From positions 17,895 through 81,894 of the forward strand of contig CAMBZE010000001.1 of assembly GCA_945872425.1 (NCBI GenBank): a stretch of DNA of 64,000 nt. The letters run 5' to 3'. Position numbers and translations under genes: made by a program. Positions within the stretch are counted from its first letter, which is position 1. Every line of letters starts with the position of its first letter. This stretch comes from Methylotenera oryzisoli (GTDB lineage Bacteria; Pseudomonadota; Gammaproteobacteria; Burkholderiales; Methylophilaceae). The notes beneath the pieces are model-generated. The model saw only the letters and a program-made list of their open reading frames with translations. It was not told where the DNA came from and did not search any database. This document shows, one piece after another, positions 18,672 to 29,768 of this stretch.

Positions 18672-20894
18672 TTGGCAAAATCTGAAGCGGTTCAAGCAGA
18701 ATCTAAGGCACATACTCATGCGCGCCAGCTCATTTTAGAAGCTCGCCACCACAATCCATTTAGTTTTTTGGGTCATCACACTGTTGGCGCCAATGCTGAC
18801 CAACATTTTGTATTTCGTACCTTTCAGCCCCAAGCTTCAAATATTCACATCAAAACCGGCCGGACATGGGCCAAACTTGAAAAAACCCATGCCGATGGTT
18901 TGTTTGAATACAGCAGCAAAACTGCACTAAAAATACCTTGCCCGCTCAAAATTGAAGCTGGCGGCAACACCTATGAAACCCATGATGTCTATACATTCAG
19001 CTCCAGCATCACCCAGGATGAACTTCACTTATTTGGTGAGGGCCGCCTGAAACAAGCCTATAAAATGCTGGGCGCTCAAAATATCAGCCAAGACAATGTC
19101 GCAGGTGTACGCTTTGCCGTGTGGGCACCCAGTGCAGAGCGCGTGAGTGTCATTGGCAGCTTTAACAACTGGGATGGCCGCGTACACTCAATGCGCGCGC
19201 ATGGCTCCAGCGGGGTTTGGGATATTTTTATTCCTAACTTAACCACAAGTGACACCTATAAATTTGAAATCCGCAATCGCCACACCGGCAACATTTTAGT
19301 CAAAACGGACCCCTATGGCTTTGAGTTTGAGCAACGCCCTGGCACAGCCACAAAAATCAGCACCAGCCATCATCAATGGCAAGACAAGCAATGGCTGGAA
19401 GCGCGCAAACAGCGTGACTGGCTACATGCCCCTTTCAACTGTTACGAAGTGCATTTAGGCTCATGGCAACGTAATAAAAAAGGCCACTTTTTAACTTATC
19501 GTGAACTGGCAAAAACGCTAGTGCCACATGTTGCCGCCATGGGTTATACCCATGTTGAATTATTACCAATTTCCGAGCATCCACTGAATGAGTCTTGGGG
19601 ATATCAAACGACTGGCTATTTTGGCGTGACCAACAGATTCGGCTCGCCCGACGACTTGCGTTTTTTAATTGATACCTTTCACCAAGCCGATATTGGCGTG
19701 ATTTTAGATTGGGTGCCGGGTCACTTTCCAAAAGACGATTGGGCGCTGGCGCGCTTTGATGGTACTGCGCTGTATGAACATGAAGATCCCCGCCTAGGTG
19801 AACATCAGGATTGGGGTACTTATATTTTCAATTATGGCCGCAATGAAGTCCGTAACTTTTTAATTGCAAACGCCTATTTCTGGCTAAAAGAGTTTCATAT
19901 CGACGGGTTGCGCGTAGATGCCGTGGCCTCCATGCTCTATCTTGATTATTCGCGCAAGGCAGGCGAATGGCTGCCAAATAAATTCGGCGGTCGCGAGAAC
20001 CTTGATGTAATTGATTTCTTAAAACAACTGAATGTCATGGTGGGTGAGGATTTTGCAGGTGCGCTCACCATTGCAGAAGAGTCAACCGCATGGCCCATGG
20101 TGTCACGCCCGGTGTATTTAGGTGGGCTGGGCTTTAGTATGAAATGGAACATGGGCTGGATGAACGACACCCTGGCGTACATTGAGAACGACCCTGTACA
20201 TAGACGCTACTACCATGACATGCTTACCTTTGGTCAGCTGTACGCTTACTCGGAAAACTTTGTACTGCCGTTTTCTCATGACGAGGTCGTGCATGGCAAA
20301 AAATCGTTATTAGACAAAATGCCCGGGGATAGTTGGCAAAAATTCGCTAATCTACGCCTATTAACAGCCTACCAAATGACCACGCCGGGCAAAAAACTCA
20401 ACTTCATGGGCAACGAGTTTGGTCAGGGGCGCGAGTGGAATGTAAACACCAGCCTGGATTGGCACTTACTTGGTGACGATTATGAGGGCCACCAGTGGCA
20501 TCAAGGCATTCAGAAAGTGCATACTGACCTGAATCATCTCTACAAAACACTGCCCGCACTCCATACCCTGGATTTTGAACATCAAGGATTTGAGTGGATA
20601 GATTGCCATGACACTGAGCAATCAATTATCAGCTATGTAAGACGCGGATTGGATAATAGTTTTGTTATAATAGTGTTAAATTTTACGCCGGTGTCACGCA
20701 ATCAATATCGCATTGGCGTGCCACAAGCAGGTAGTTACCATGAAGTTTTCAACAGTGATGCAAGCTGTTACGGTGGTAGCAATCAAGGCAATGGCGCAGG
20801 GTTACATACCGAAAATGTAGCCTGGATGCATCACAATCAATCGCTTGTAATTACATTGCCGCCATTGGCTGGCATCGTTTTACAAATACAATAA
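18672..20894 (+). CDS. glgB: 1,4-alpha-glucan branching enzyme
   Basis: 740 aa; YEVHLGSWQR, GLRVDAVASMLYLDYSRK, LPFSHDEVVHGKKSLL; TTG start with upstream GAGGA. Confidence 0.97.
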   Translation: MAKSEAVQAESKAHTHARQLILEARHHNPFSFLGHHTVGANADQHFVFRTFQPQASNIHIKTGRTWAKLEKTHADGLFEYSSKTALKIPCPLKIEAGGNTYETHDVYTFSSSITQDELHLFGEGRLKQAYKMLGAQNISQDNVAGVRFAVWAPSAERVSVIGSFNNWDGRVHSMRAHGSSGVWDIFIPNLTTSDTYKFEIRNRHTGNILVKTDPYGFEFEQRPGTATKISTSHHQWQDKQWLEARKQRDWLHAPFNCYEVHLGSWQRNKKGHFLTYRELAKTLVPHVAAMGYTHVELLPISEHPLNESWGYQTTGYFGVTNRFGSPDDLRFLIDTFHQADIGVILDWVPGHFPKDDWALARFDGTALYEHEDPRLGEHQDWGTYIFNYGRNEVRNFLIANAYFWLKEFHIDGLRVDAVASMLYLDYSRKAGEWLPNKFGGRENLDVIDFLKQLNVMVGEDFAGALTIAEESTAWPMVSRPVYLGGLGFSMKWNMGWMNDTLAYIENDPVHRRYYHDMLTFGQLYAYSENFVLPFSHDEVVHGKKSLLDKMPGDSWQKFANLRLLTAYQMTTPGKKLNFMGNEFGQGREWNVNTSLDWHLLGDDYEGHQWHQGIQKVHTDLNHLYKTLPALHTLDFEHQGFEWIDCHDTEQSIISYVRRGLDNSFVIIVLNFTPVSRNQYRIGVPQAGSYHEVFNSDASCYGGSNQGNGAGLHTENVAWMHHNQSLVITLPPLAGIVLQIQ

Positions 20895-20923
20895 CCTATT
20901 AAATATAAAGCACTATTGTTAAA

Positions 20924-22582
20924 ATGTCTGCACTCACTCAACTTCCCGTGTGGGAAAAGCTCCGTCAACATCAACAGCAAACTGCATCCACTCATATGCG
21001 AGATTTGTTTGCGCAAGATGCCGATCGTTTCAATAAATTCAGCCTAAAATTTGCCGATATATTGCTCGATTACTCAAAACACCGAATGACCGATGAAACA
21101 TTGTCCTTGCTCTTCCAAATGGCGCGTGAAACTAAAATTGAACAATGGCGTGACAAGATGTTTGCTGGTGAAAAAATCAACATCACCGAGAACCGCGCCG
21201 TATTACATACCGCATTGCGTAATCGCGCCAATACGCCCGTGCTGGTCGATGGTCACGATGTGATGCCGGACGTGAACGCTGTCTTGGCGCAAATGCGCCA
21301 GTTCTCGAGCAATGTCCGTAATGGCAGTTGGTTGGGCTACTCAGGAAAGCGCATTACCGACATTGTCAATATTGGCATTGGTGGGTCTGACCTAGGCCCG
21401 GTGATGGTGTGCGATGCACTGAAACCCTATGCAAGTCCAGACTTAAAAGTTCACTTTGTATCAAACATTGATGGAGCACATTTGATGCGCGCGCTCAATG
21501 TTTGCAACCCAGAAACCACACTGTTTATTGTGGCTTCAAAAACGTTTACCACGCAAGAAACCATGACCAACGCACACTCCGCACGTCAATGGTTTCTGGA
21601 TACGGCAAAAGACAACGCCTACGTTGCAAAACACTTCGTGGCGCTTTCTACCAACACAAAAGCGGTGCAAGATTTTGGTATAGACAAGGCAAACATGTTT
21701 GCCTTTTGGGACTGGGTAGGTGGTCGTTACTCATTGTGGTCTGCCATCGGCTTGTCTATTGCTTTGTACGTAGGCATGGATAACTTCGAAGCCTTGCTAA
21801 CAGGCGGTTTTGAAATGGACGAGCACTTTAGAAATGCGCCGTTGGAACAAAATATGCCAGTGATTCTGGCACTGATTGGGGTTTGGTATAACAACTTCTT
21901 CCATGTGGACTCACAAGCTATCCTGCCCTATGACCAAGGACTGGCGCGCTTCCCAGCTTATATGCAACAAGCAGACATGGAAAGTAATGGTAAATTCATT
22001 TGCCGTGACGGTAGCCGTGTCACTTACAAAACCGGCCCGGTGATTTGGGGGGAAGCCGGAACCAATGGGCAACACGCGTTCTATCAACTGATTCATCAAG
22101 GTACGCAAATCATTCCGGCCGATTTTTTAATGCCAGTGCACAGCCATTATAAAGTAAGCAGCAATGGGTACGCGCACCACAAAATCCTGCTTGCTAACTT
22201 CCTGGCACAAACACAATCGTTGATGCTCGGCAAAACCAGAGAACAGGCGCGTGCTGAGCTTGAACAGCAAGGTTTAACGGGCGATGCACTTGAACAACTG
22301 CTCCCGCATAAGATATTTGATGGCAATCGCCCGACCACATCCATTCTGTTTGATAAACTCACACCCAATACCTTGGGTAAACTCATTGCCCTCTATGAAC
22401 ATAAAATATTCGTACAGGGCATTATTTGGGATATCAATAGCTACGACCAATGGGGCGTTGAATACGGCAAGCAAATTGCGCAGCAAATTCTGCCACAACT
22501 CGTCAACGATGAAATTGTCAGCAATTACGACAGCTCCACCAACGGCTTAATCAATTATACAAAAGCACTTAAGCTAGACTAG
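20924..22582 (+). CDS. pgi: Glucose-6-phosphate isomerase
   Basis: 552 aa; [40 protein letters not shown]. Confidence 0.97.
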   Translation: MSALTQLPVWEKLRQHQQQTASTHMRDLFAQDADRFNKFSLKFADILLDYSKHRMTDETLSLLFQMARETKIEQWRDKMFAGEKINITENRAVLHTALRNRANTPVLVDGHDVMPDVNAVLAQMRQFSSNVRNGSWLGYSGKRITDIVNIGIGGSDLGPVMVCDALKPYASPDLKVHFVSNIDGAHLMRALNVCNPETTLFIVASKTFTTQETMTNAHSARQWFLDTAKDNAYVAKHFVALSTNTKAVQDFGIDKANMFAFWDWVGGRYSLWSAIGLSIALYVGMDNFEALLTGGFEMDEHFRNAPLEQNMPVILALIGVWYNNFFHVDSQAILPYDQGLARFPAYMQQADMESNGKFICRDGSRVTYKTGPVIWGEAGTNGQHAFYQLIHQGTQIIPADFLMPVHSHYKVSSNGYAHHKILLANFLAQTQSLMLGKTREQARAELEQQGLTGDALEQLLPHKIFDGNRPTTSILFDKLTPNTLGKLIALYEHKIFVQGIIWDINSYDQWGVEYGKQIAQQILPQLVNDEIVSNYDSSTNGLINYTKALKLD

Positions 22583-22633
22583 TGCTTGTTTTTTAGTCGC
22601 CCCTGAACAATAGTTGCTTAGGGGCGCGGTTAG

Positions 22634-23638
22634 TTACCGTAGCTTGACTTCACCTGAGTTAACTAATTGCCTGACGATGATGTCTCCAAGTACGGCGCTT
22701 GCACTTGCGCCAATCCGCTTGGCAATACGATTGGTCAAATCATCTTGGTAGGTAAAGTCTACAATTTCTTCCTGCTTGATAACTTCACGCGCAACATAAT
22801 CGGCGCTGCCAACGGCATCTGCAAGGCCGATTTTAATACTTTGCTCGCCACTCCAGAATAGGCCGCTAAAAGTCTCAGTGGTTTCTTTCAAGCGTGCGCC
22901 CCTGCCCTGCCTGACTACGGTTTTGAATTGCTCGTGAATTTCATTCAACATGGATTGTACTAAAACCTGATGCTTGGGATTTATTGGCGAGAAGGGATCC
23001 AGCATCGCTTTATTTTCACCTGCTGTCATCAATCGACGTTCAACGCCGACTTTTTTCATGATCTCAGTAAAGCCGTAACCATCCATCAGCACACCGATAG
23101 ACCCCACAATACTGGCTTTATCCACATATATTTTATCAGCGGCTACCGCAACGTAATAAGCGCCAGACGCGCAAACATCTTCAACAACCGCATAAACCGG
23201 AATTTTTGGATGCAGCTTTCTTTGACGCTTGATTTCGTCATTGATAATACCGGCTTGCACCGGACTGCCGCCCGGGCTATTGATGCGTAGAATAATACCT
23301 TTAGTGCCTTTATTATCATAAGCATCGCGCAGGCTACTCATCACGGCGTCGGCATTAACATCGCCATCTGCCTCAATCACACCCGAAATATCAATTAAAG
23401 CCGTGTGTGCGTCAAAACCTTTTTTTTCTTCACCCATCCCTAGAACCAACAGCCAAATAATGAATAAAAATGTCAGTCCTTTGAAAAATATCCCCCAACG
23501 ACGCGCTGTACGTTGCTCGGTAAGCGCAGCCGAAGCCAGACGTTCAATGGCATCACGCTGCCATTTGGTATCTTCAGCTTGCGTGGCTTTGGGTTCTGGA
23601 TTATTTGCAGCAATATTTAGCTGATTTTCTTCTGACAT
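22634..23638 (-). CDS. sppA: S49 family signal peptide peptidase SppA
   Basis: 334 aa; LRINSPGGSPVQAGIINDEI, VCASGAYYVAVAADKIYVDKASIVGSIGV. Confidence 0.93.
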   Translation of the reverse strand: MSEENQLNIAANNPEPKATQAEDTKWQRDAIERLASAALTEQRTARRWGIFFKGLTFLFIIWLLVLGMGEEKKGFDAHTALIDISGVIEADGDVNADAVMSSLRDAYDNKGTKGIILRINSPGGSPVQAGIINDEIKRQRKLHPKIPVYAVVEDVCASGAYYVAVAADKIYVDKASIVGSIGVLMDGYGFTEIMKKVGVERRLMTAGENKAMLDPFSPINPKHQVLVQSMLNEIHEQFKTVVRQGRGARLKETTETFSGLFWSGEQSIKIGLADAVGSADYVAREVIKQEEIVDFTYQDDLTNRIAKRIGASASAVLGDIIVRQLVNSGEVKLR

Positions 23639-23677
23639 AATTCCAACTTTCTACAATGGTATTGTATTTTATTAAGT

Positions 23678-24031
23678 TCAAGTAATAGATTCTATATTTA
23701 TTATAACTTTTTGATTTTGTTCAATAACATTAATTTTCTTTAAGCTTTTACCTTTACACGGCCCCATCACGCAAAAACCATTATCTGGTCGATAATGCGC
23801 ACCGTGTGTGGCACAAATCAAATAATCTTGTTGTGCCGTAAAAAACTCACCTTCGTTCCAATCCAACTCAACAGACATATGCGCACATTGATTCACATAA
23901 GCATAGGGCTTGCCCTGAAATCGCACCACGAAGCCTGATGCAAACTCGCCCAGTGCCGGCAAAGCAAAGCGAATCCCCTTGCCACCGTCTTCTAGCACCG
24001 CACTGTCAAATACGATTAGATTATCATTCAT
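23678..24031 (-). CDS. Rieske (2Fe-2S) protein
   Basis: 117 aa; CAHM...CATHGAHYRPDNGFCVMGPC. Confidence 0.85.
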   Translation of the reverse strand: MNDNLIVFDSAVLEDGGKGIRFALPALGEFASGFVVRFQGKPYAYVNQCAHMSVELDWNEGEFFTAQQDYLICATHGAHYRPDNGFCVMGPCKGKSLKKINVIEQNQKVIINIESIT

Positions 24032-24047
24032 GAGAACATTTCCAGGA

Positions 24048-24704
24048 TTATGCGTGCTCTAGCAACCATTGTCCCAAATTAGCAAAGTCATCAAATTGCT
24101 GCATCGGGTTAAAATGTTGCCATTGATCTGACGACTGCGCACCATACGTCACGCCAATAGCATTGACGCCTGCATTTTTCGCCATATGTAAATCATAACT
24201 CGTATCGCCAATCATTAAAGTACGTTCCGGCAATATCACTAAATCATCCATCAGCTCATCCAGCATTTGCGGATGAGGTTTTGAAAAGCACTCGTCCACA
24301 GTACGTGTTGCATGAAAATACCGAGCCAGCCCTGTATGTTCCAATGCTAAATTAAGACCACGCCTGCCCTTGCCAGTAGCCACTGCCAGCTTAAATCCAC
24401 GTCGATTCAGCTCAACAATAATCTCTGGCACCCCTGAAAACAACAAAATCTCACTCTCTCCGGCATAATAATTTGCGTTATATTGTGTAGCAAGCTCCCG
24501 TGCTTTTTCTACCGGAATATCTCCATATAAAGACTGAATAGATTCACGTAAACCCAAGCCAATAATTCCACGTGCGGCTTGCGGTGTCAGTGCGGGCAAC
24601 CCAACTTGTTCAGCTGCTTTTAAAATTGCATGGGTAATCATGCCCGTTGAGTCGGCTAAAGTGCCATCCCAATCCCACACGATTAAATCAAATTGCTTCG
24701 GCAT
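24048..24704 (-). CDS. HAD-IA family phosphatase (phosphoglycolate phosphatase-like)
   Basis: 218 aa; DWDGTLADSTGMI, VATGKGRRGL, MIGDTSYDLHMAKNAG. Confidence 0.88.
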   Translation of the reverse strand: MPKQFDLIVWDWDGTLADSTGMITHAILKAAEQVGLPALTPQAARGIIGLGLRESIQSLYGDIPVEKARELATQYNANYYAGESEILLFSGVPEIIVELNRRGFKLAVATGKGRRGLNLALEHTGLARYFHATRTVDECFSKPHPQMLDELMDDLVILPERTLMIGDTSYDLHMAKNAGVNAIGVTYGAQSSDQWQHFNPMQQFDDFANLGQWLLEHA

Positions 24705-24722
24705 TCTTGAATGATTCTTTCT

Positions 24723-24819
24723 CTAGGGAAGTGCTTATTAAATGAGCGAGCGGAATAAAGTGCAAGGCGCACGGAACGCAGCAATTTGCCCGTGTAGCCA
24801 TTTAATCAGTGCTTCCTAG
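24723..24819. mobile_element. Short MITE-like element (family A, degenerate/short copy)
   Basis: Imperfect terminal inverted repeats ctagggaagtgcttattaaat / atttaatcagtgcttcctag, related to TIRs at 35416 and 55645. Confidence 0.6.
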
Positions 24820-25827
24820 TTTTTGTAAAAATTTATTTAACTCTGACGGCGTAGGCGCAATGAGTTCGAGCTTTTCATTCGTCAAAGGATGACGGATTTT
24901 CGTGACAGATGAATGTAAAAACATGCGTTTAAGGCCATGTTTAATCAAAGTCTTATTTAATGCGAAGTCCCCATATTTATCATCCCCGACAATAGGAAAA
25001 CCCAAATGTGCAAGCTGCACGCGCAGTTGATGCGTACGCCCCGTCACCAATTGCGCTTCAAGCAGGCTGAATTTACCTATCGCCGCATGATTGTAATTTT
25101 TAATCAAACGGAACATGGTTTCTGAAGTTTGACGCTCTCCAAACTTATCTTTTGCCGCATCAGTCACCACATTGACGCGACGCTCACCATTTGGCAGCAC
25201 ATATTTTTGCAAATCCAGCACCACACGTTTTTTAGGTTCCAGCCATTCGCCTTGCACCAGCATGATGTAACGTTTATCGGTTTGATTATTCCGAATCGCC
25301 TCGTGGAGAGCAACCAGCGCACTCCTCTTTTTAGCCAACATCAGCACGCCTGATGTTTCACGATCCAAACGATGAACCAATTCCAGAAACTTGGCTTTGG
25401 GGCGCTCCAAGCGCAACTGTTCAATCACACCACGGCTAATGCCACTGCCACCATGCACCGCAAAACCCGCTGCTTTATCTATCACCAGCATGGCATCATC
25501 TTCAAAAATAATCGCCTGCTCAAATTTTGAAGTAACAGGCGCAGCAGATTCCGGCTTATCAATAATCGTTGCGCGCGTGGGCGGCACCCTGACCACATCG
25601 CCTAAACTTAAACGAAAATCCGCATCAATGCGTTTTTTATTAACGCGGACTTCACCACTACGCAAAATCCGATACACATGGCTTTTGGGCACGCCTTTTA
25701 AGGTTTTGGTGAGAAAGTTGTCAACCCTCTGCCCCTCACTCGCCTCATCAACGGTCAAAAATGCAGCCGCTGCTTCACTGATTGTTGATACCTTATTGCT
25801 TTGATCTGGTGTAATTAAATTGTTCAT
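24802..25827 (-). CDS. rluC: 23S rRNA pseudouridine synthase RluC family
   Basis: 341 aa; S4 domain plus LVHRLDRETSGVLMLAKKRSAL, GRTHQLRVQLAHLGFPIVGDDKYGD. Confidence 0.93.
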   Translation of the reverse strand: MNNLITPDQSNKVSTISEAAAAFLTVDEASEGQRVDNFLTKTLKGVPKSHVYRILRSGEVRVNKKRIDADFRLSLGDVVRVPPTRATIIDKPESAAPVTSKFEQAIIFEDDAMLVIDKAAGFAVHGGSGISRGVIEQLRLERPKAKFLELVHRLDRETSGVLMLAKKRSALVALHEAIRNNQTDKRYIMLVQGEWLEPKKRVVLDLQKYVLPNGERRVNVVTDAAKDKFGERQTSETMFRLIKNYNHAAIGKFSLLEAQLVTGRTHQLRVQLAHLGFPIVGDDKYGDFALNKTLIKHGLKRMFLHSSVTKIRHPLTNEKLELIAPTPSELNKFLQKLGSTD

Positions 25828-26597
25828 CCGTAGCTTTTATGAAAGATGTAGCTTATACTCTGCGAATTCTTACAGAATTAACGATTAAATTCTTGATAAG
25901 AATACACTTAATGCCAATAAACACATCGTATTAAGACAGTTACCTGTCGTTTGATGTATTTGTTAAAAAATAGTGATCACTAAATACTTGGTTAACACCG
26001 CTCGCCATATTATAAAGTAGCGGTAAGTAAAATTAGCGCTAAAGCCGCCGCAGACAAAATAAAGATAAAGCGCGACTAAAGTGAACAGTCAAATTTGACG
26101 CATTATTTAACCAGCCTAGCTTTATTAAGCAGAGCATAATTAAGTAATCTGAAAAATTAGAATTTACTAAAAGATAGAATTTTAACGAATTTAAGCTATC
26201 ACTGGCATGATTCTCTGCCACATTTAAGCATAAATTTAACAATGAACTTGCTTTAACGAATAATAAATTTGTTTCAACATGAATTTTTCTGCTGAAACAA
26301 TCAAATTAGACGACTCAATCTGACTCAGTCCATTTGACTGAATTGATGAATCTAAAAGTTATACGCGGTTATCCGCCCATGTCTTTAAAATTAGACTTCG
26401 TTAAATTGCACCATTGTTACACTGCATGTTACATTGCACCATCGTTAGATTTACTAGTGTTACATTGCACTAGGCACATCGTGCATCCTTGGTACTTCAG
26501 CCGGAACTCGGCACTTTCACCTTAAAATGCTTTCACTCAATGCTGAATTATTCATGCATTCCGTCTGCCCGCCTTAAACTTGGCGCAGGAGCAAACA

Positions 26598-29174
26598 ATG
26601 AAACGCATGTTATTTAATGCAACGCAATCTGAAGAATTACGCGTTGCGATTGTAGATGGTCAAAAACTGATTGACTTGGATATTGAACACGCCGGTAAAG
26701 AACAGCGTAAAAGCAATATCTACAAAGGTGTCATTACCCGCATCGAACCTTCTTTAGAAGCGGCTTTTGTCGATTACGGACAAGATCGCCATGGCTTTTT
26801 GCCATTTAAAGAAGTCGCGCGTAGCTACTACAAAGAAGGCGCAGATGGCCGTGCGCGTATTCAAGACGCCTTGAAAGAAGGTCAAGAGTTAATCGTACAA
26901 GTAGATAAAGATGAGCGTGGCAACAAAGGGGCCGCACTGACCACATTTATCTCTCTCGCCGGTCGTTATTTGGTTTTAATGCCAAACAACCCACGTGGTG
27001 GTGGCGTATCGCGCCGTATTGAAGGCGAAGATCGTGATGAGTTACGTGACGTACTATCGCAGCTTGAAGTACCCAAAGGCATGAGCATTATCGCGCGTAC
27101 CGCAGGGATTGGCCGCAATGCAGAAGAATTACAATGGGACTTAAACTACCTCACACAATTGTGGACTGCCATTGATGGCGCATCTGCAATGCAGGCCGGT
27201 GCCTATTTAATTTACCAGGAAGGCAGCTTAGTGATTCGTGCTATTCGCGATTACTTCAGCTCAGACATTGGTGAAATTTTAATTGATACCCCTGATATTC
27301 ATGAACAAGCTGTGCAGTTCATGAACCACGTGATGCCGGGTAACGTGACACGGGTTAAGTTATATCAAGATGAGATTCCACTTTTCACACGCTTTCAAAT
27401 TGAACACCAAATTGAATCAGCGTTTGCACGTGAAGTTCGCCTGCCATCAGGTGGCGCAATTGTCATTGACCATACCGAAGCCTTGGTTTCAGTTGACGTA
27501 AACTCAGGCCGCGCAACACGTGGCAGCGATATTGAACATACCGCATTTAACACCAACCTGGAAGCGGCTGAAGAAGTGGCACGCCAATTACGTTTACGTG
27601 ACTTAGGTGGCCTGGTGGTGATCGACTTCATCGACATGGAAAGCCAACGCAACCAACGCGAAGTTGAAAATGCACTGCGTGACGCATTGCATGCAGACCG
27701 CGCACGCGTACAAACCGGCAAAATTTCACGTTTTGGCTTATTGGAATTATCTCGCCAACGCCTGCGACCTAGCCTGGGTGAAACCAACCACATTCCATGC
27801 CCACGCTGCCATGGCACTGGTCATATTCGTGGCATTGAATCTACCGCTCTGCATATTCTGCGCATCACGCAAGAAGACGCCATGAAAGAAAATAGCGCGA
27901 TTATTCAAGTGCAATTGCCCGTTGAAGTCGCAACCTTCCTGCTCAACGAAAAACGTGCTGACATTCATAAAATTGAACAGCGCATGGGCGTGGAAGTGAT
28001 ATTGATTCCAAACGTTCATCTTGAAACTCCTAACTACAACATCGTGCGCATTAAAAGTGATGATGTAAACCAGGAAACCAGCCGCGCAAGCTACAACATG
28101 GTAGAAATGCCCTCTGAAACGACTTACATTGTAAATGCGGTCGAAGAAGCAAAAGCCGTTAAACCTGTGGCAGCAGTAAAAGGCATTACGCCTGCTGCGC
28201 CCGCGCCGATTTTTGCTGAAAAAGCCGAGAACAAAGCTGCACCTACATTGTCACTTTTCGCGCGTATTAAAAACTTTTTCAGCGCGTCAGCAGATCAAAC
28301 TGAAACACAAAAAAGCGAAGCTGAAAAAGCCAATGAATCGCGTCGCGATAATAGCCGCAATCGCAATCGTAGCGAACGTAATCGTAATGAGCGAGGCAAT
28401 AAAAGTGGGCGTTCTGATAAAGCGTCAAATCAGGAGCGTCCTAACCGTAATCTGGAATCAAAAACTCAGGATGCACGTCCGGTGGACAGCAAGCCGCAAG
28501 AACCGCGTCAGCAAAAACCACAACAGCCACGCAATGAGCCGGCGCGAAGCAATCCGCAAGTGAATGCCTCTGCTGAAGCAGCGGGAAATGAAACTGCAGA
28601 ACAACGCACAGAACGTAGCGGCCGCCGCAATCGCAATAATCGCCGCAATCGCCGCGACCGCGATGAAAACGTAGCACGTGATGGCAACCGCCCATTCATA
28701 CCTAACGATGAAATTAGCGCCAATCAGCCAGACATCAATGCTGAAGTTTCTGCTCCAATCGTTGAAACTAAGCTGAATGACACACCCAATCAGCAGGCGT
28801 CAATCACTGAAACGGCTACTCCAGCAGCAGAGGCAAAAAAAGCTAAAGGGCAAAAAAATACAGCTAGCAAAGCTGTGGCAAATAGCAACCCTGAACCGGC
28901 AACTGAACTCACTAAAGAAGTGAGTGACAACACGGCTAAGACAGATAAAAAACGTCCGGCCCGCCCACGTAAAGCTAAAACAGAAGCAAAACCGGTTGAT
29001 TTGGCAGCATCTGGATTGCAATTAGTAGAAACTAAAGCGGATGCTCCCAAAGTAACTGCACCCGCTGAAGCTGAAAAACCACGCACTCCACGCAGAGCAG
29101 CTACTTGGCAGAAACAGGCCAAAGCAGAAACCAGTGCAGAACCTCTAGTGATGGTTGAAACGCAAAACAAGTGA
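26598..29174 (+). CDS. rne: Ribonuclease E
   Basis: [64 protein letters not shown]; Arg-rich C-terminal tail. ORF track begins at 26580 but ATG 26598 matches the conserved N-terminus. Confidence 0.96.
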   Translation: MKRMLFNATQSEELRVAIVDGQKLIDLDIEHAGKEQRKSNIYKGVITRIEPSLEAAFVDYGQDRHGFLPFKEVARSYYKEGADGRARIQDALKEGQELIVQVDKDERGNKGAALTTFISLAGRYLVLMPNNPRGGGVSRRIEGEDRDELRDVLSQLEVPKGMSIIARTAGIGRNAEELQWDLNYLTQLWTAIDGASAMQAGAYLIYQEGSLVIRAIRDYFSSDIGEILIDTPDIHEQAVQFMNHVMPGNVTRVKLYQDEIPLFTRFQIEHQIESAFAREVRLPSGGAIVIDHTEALVSVDVNSGRATRGSDIEHTAFNTNLEAAEEVARQLRLRDLGGLVVIDFIDMESQRNQREVENALRDALHADRARVQTGKISRFGLLELSRQRLRPSLGETNHIPCPRCHGTGHIRGIESTALHILRITQEDAMKENSAIIQVQLPVEVATFLLNEKRADIHKIEQRMGVEVILIPNVHLETPNYNIVRIKSDDVNQETSRASYNMVEMPSETTYIVNAVEEAKAVKPVAAVKGITPAAPAPIFAEKAENKAAPTLSLFARIKNFFSASADQTETQKSEAEKANESRRDNSRNRNRSERNRNERGNKSGRSDKASNQERPNRNLESKTQDARPVDSKPQEPRQQKPQQPRNEPARSNPQVNASAEAAGNETAEQRTERSGRRNRNNRRNRRDRDENVARDGNRPFIPNDEISANQPDINAEVSAPIVETKLNDTPNQQASITETATPAAEAKKAKGQKNTASKAVANSNPEPATELTKEVSDNTAKTDKKRPARPRKAKTEAKPVDLAASGLQLVETKADAPKVTAPAEAEKPRTPRRAATWQKQAKAETSAEPLVMVETQNK

Positions 29175-29193
29175 TTTAATTTAAGCTGTCAAT

Positions 29194-29223
29194 AAAGATA
29201 GCCCGATAAATCGGGCTATCTTT
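29194..29223 (+). terminator. Rho-independent terminator downstream of rne
   Basis: Perfect hairpin AAAGATAGCCCGATAAATCGGGCTATCTTT. Confidence 0.9.
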
Positions 29224-29271
29224 ATGTTTTTTGCCATCATCATCTGAACAGATACCACGCAACTACTAAGT

Positions 29272-29718
29272 TCAGGGCGCATAACCCCAACGTAGCCATA
29301 CTCTTAACTGGCGATAGCTTTCCGCTTCTATCGCATCAGGCAGAATGATGAGATAAGAGGCAAATAAACGTCTAAGCCATGTTGCGCCTTCGGGATGATA
29401 ATGCACGATAGTTAAATAAGGTGTCACTACGCTATCTGCGCACACGGTTGCCACTGCGAACTGCACTCCGTCTCTACGCGTTAATTTCAATTCATTTTTC
29501 GCATTGATATCCAGCTTGTCTAACGACCATGGCAGCAGCAAAAAACCATGTTTACACACCATATACATGGCTAAAAATAGAATAACCGTCAGCATTACCA
29601 ATTTAATCTGCCAAGACAATACAAACAGAATTAAAATAGCACTGGTAGCCAGACTCAATAACATGATCATGACAGAAAATAAAATTGAAGGCTTAAAATT
29701 GATGTGTAGTGGCTTCAC
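29272..29718 (-). CDS. YgfX-family membrane protein
   Basis: 148 aa; two TM helices then LIILPDAIEAESYRQLRVWLRW, typical of YgfX; divergent from ygfZ. Confidence 0.65.
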   Translation of the reverse strand: MKPLHINFKPSILFSVMIMLLSLATSAILILFVLSWQIKLVMLTVILFLAMYMVCKHGFLLLPWSLDKLDINAKNELKLTRRDGVQFAVATVCADSVVTPYLTIVHYHPEGATWLRRLFASYLIILPDAIEAESYRQLRVWLRWGYAP

Positions 29719-29768
29719 GTTAAAAATTGAAAAAGTAAAAACTGAGAATGATTTAAGTAAAGGTTAGC

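Noticed and set aside
26039-26525. Small ORFs (67 aa minus, 63 aa plus) upstream of rne
   Set aside because: No RBS or recognisable composition; the region looks like a non-coding leader
28441-29170. Several antisense ORFs in the rne 3' half (e.g. 28441-28695, 28508-28723, 28790-29170)
   Set aside because: They mirror the repetitive Arg/Ala-rich RNase E tail; low-complexity translations with no domain or RBS support
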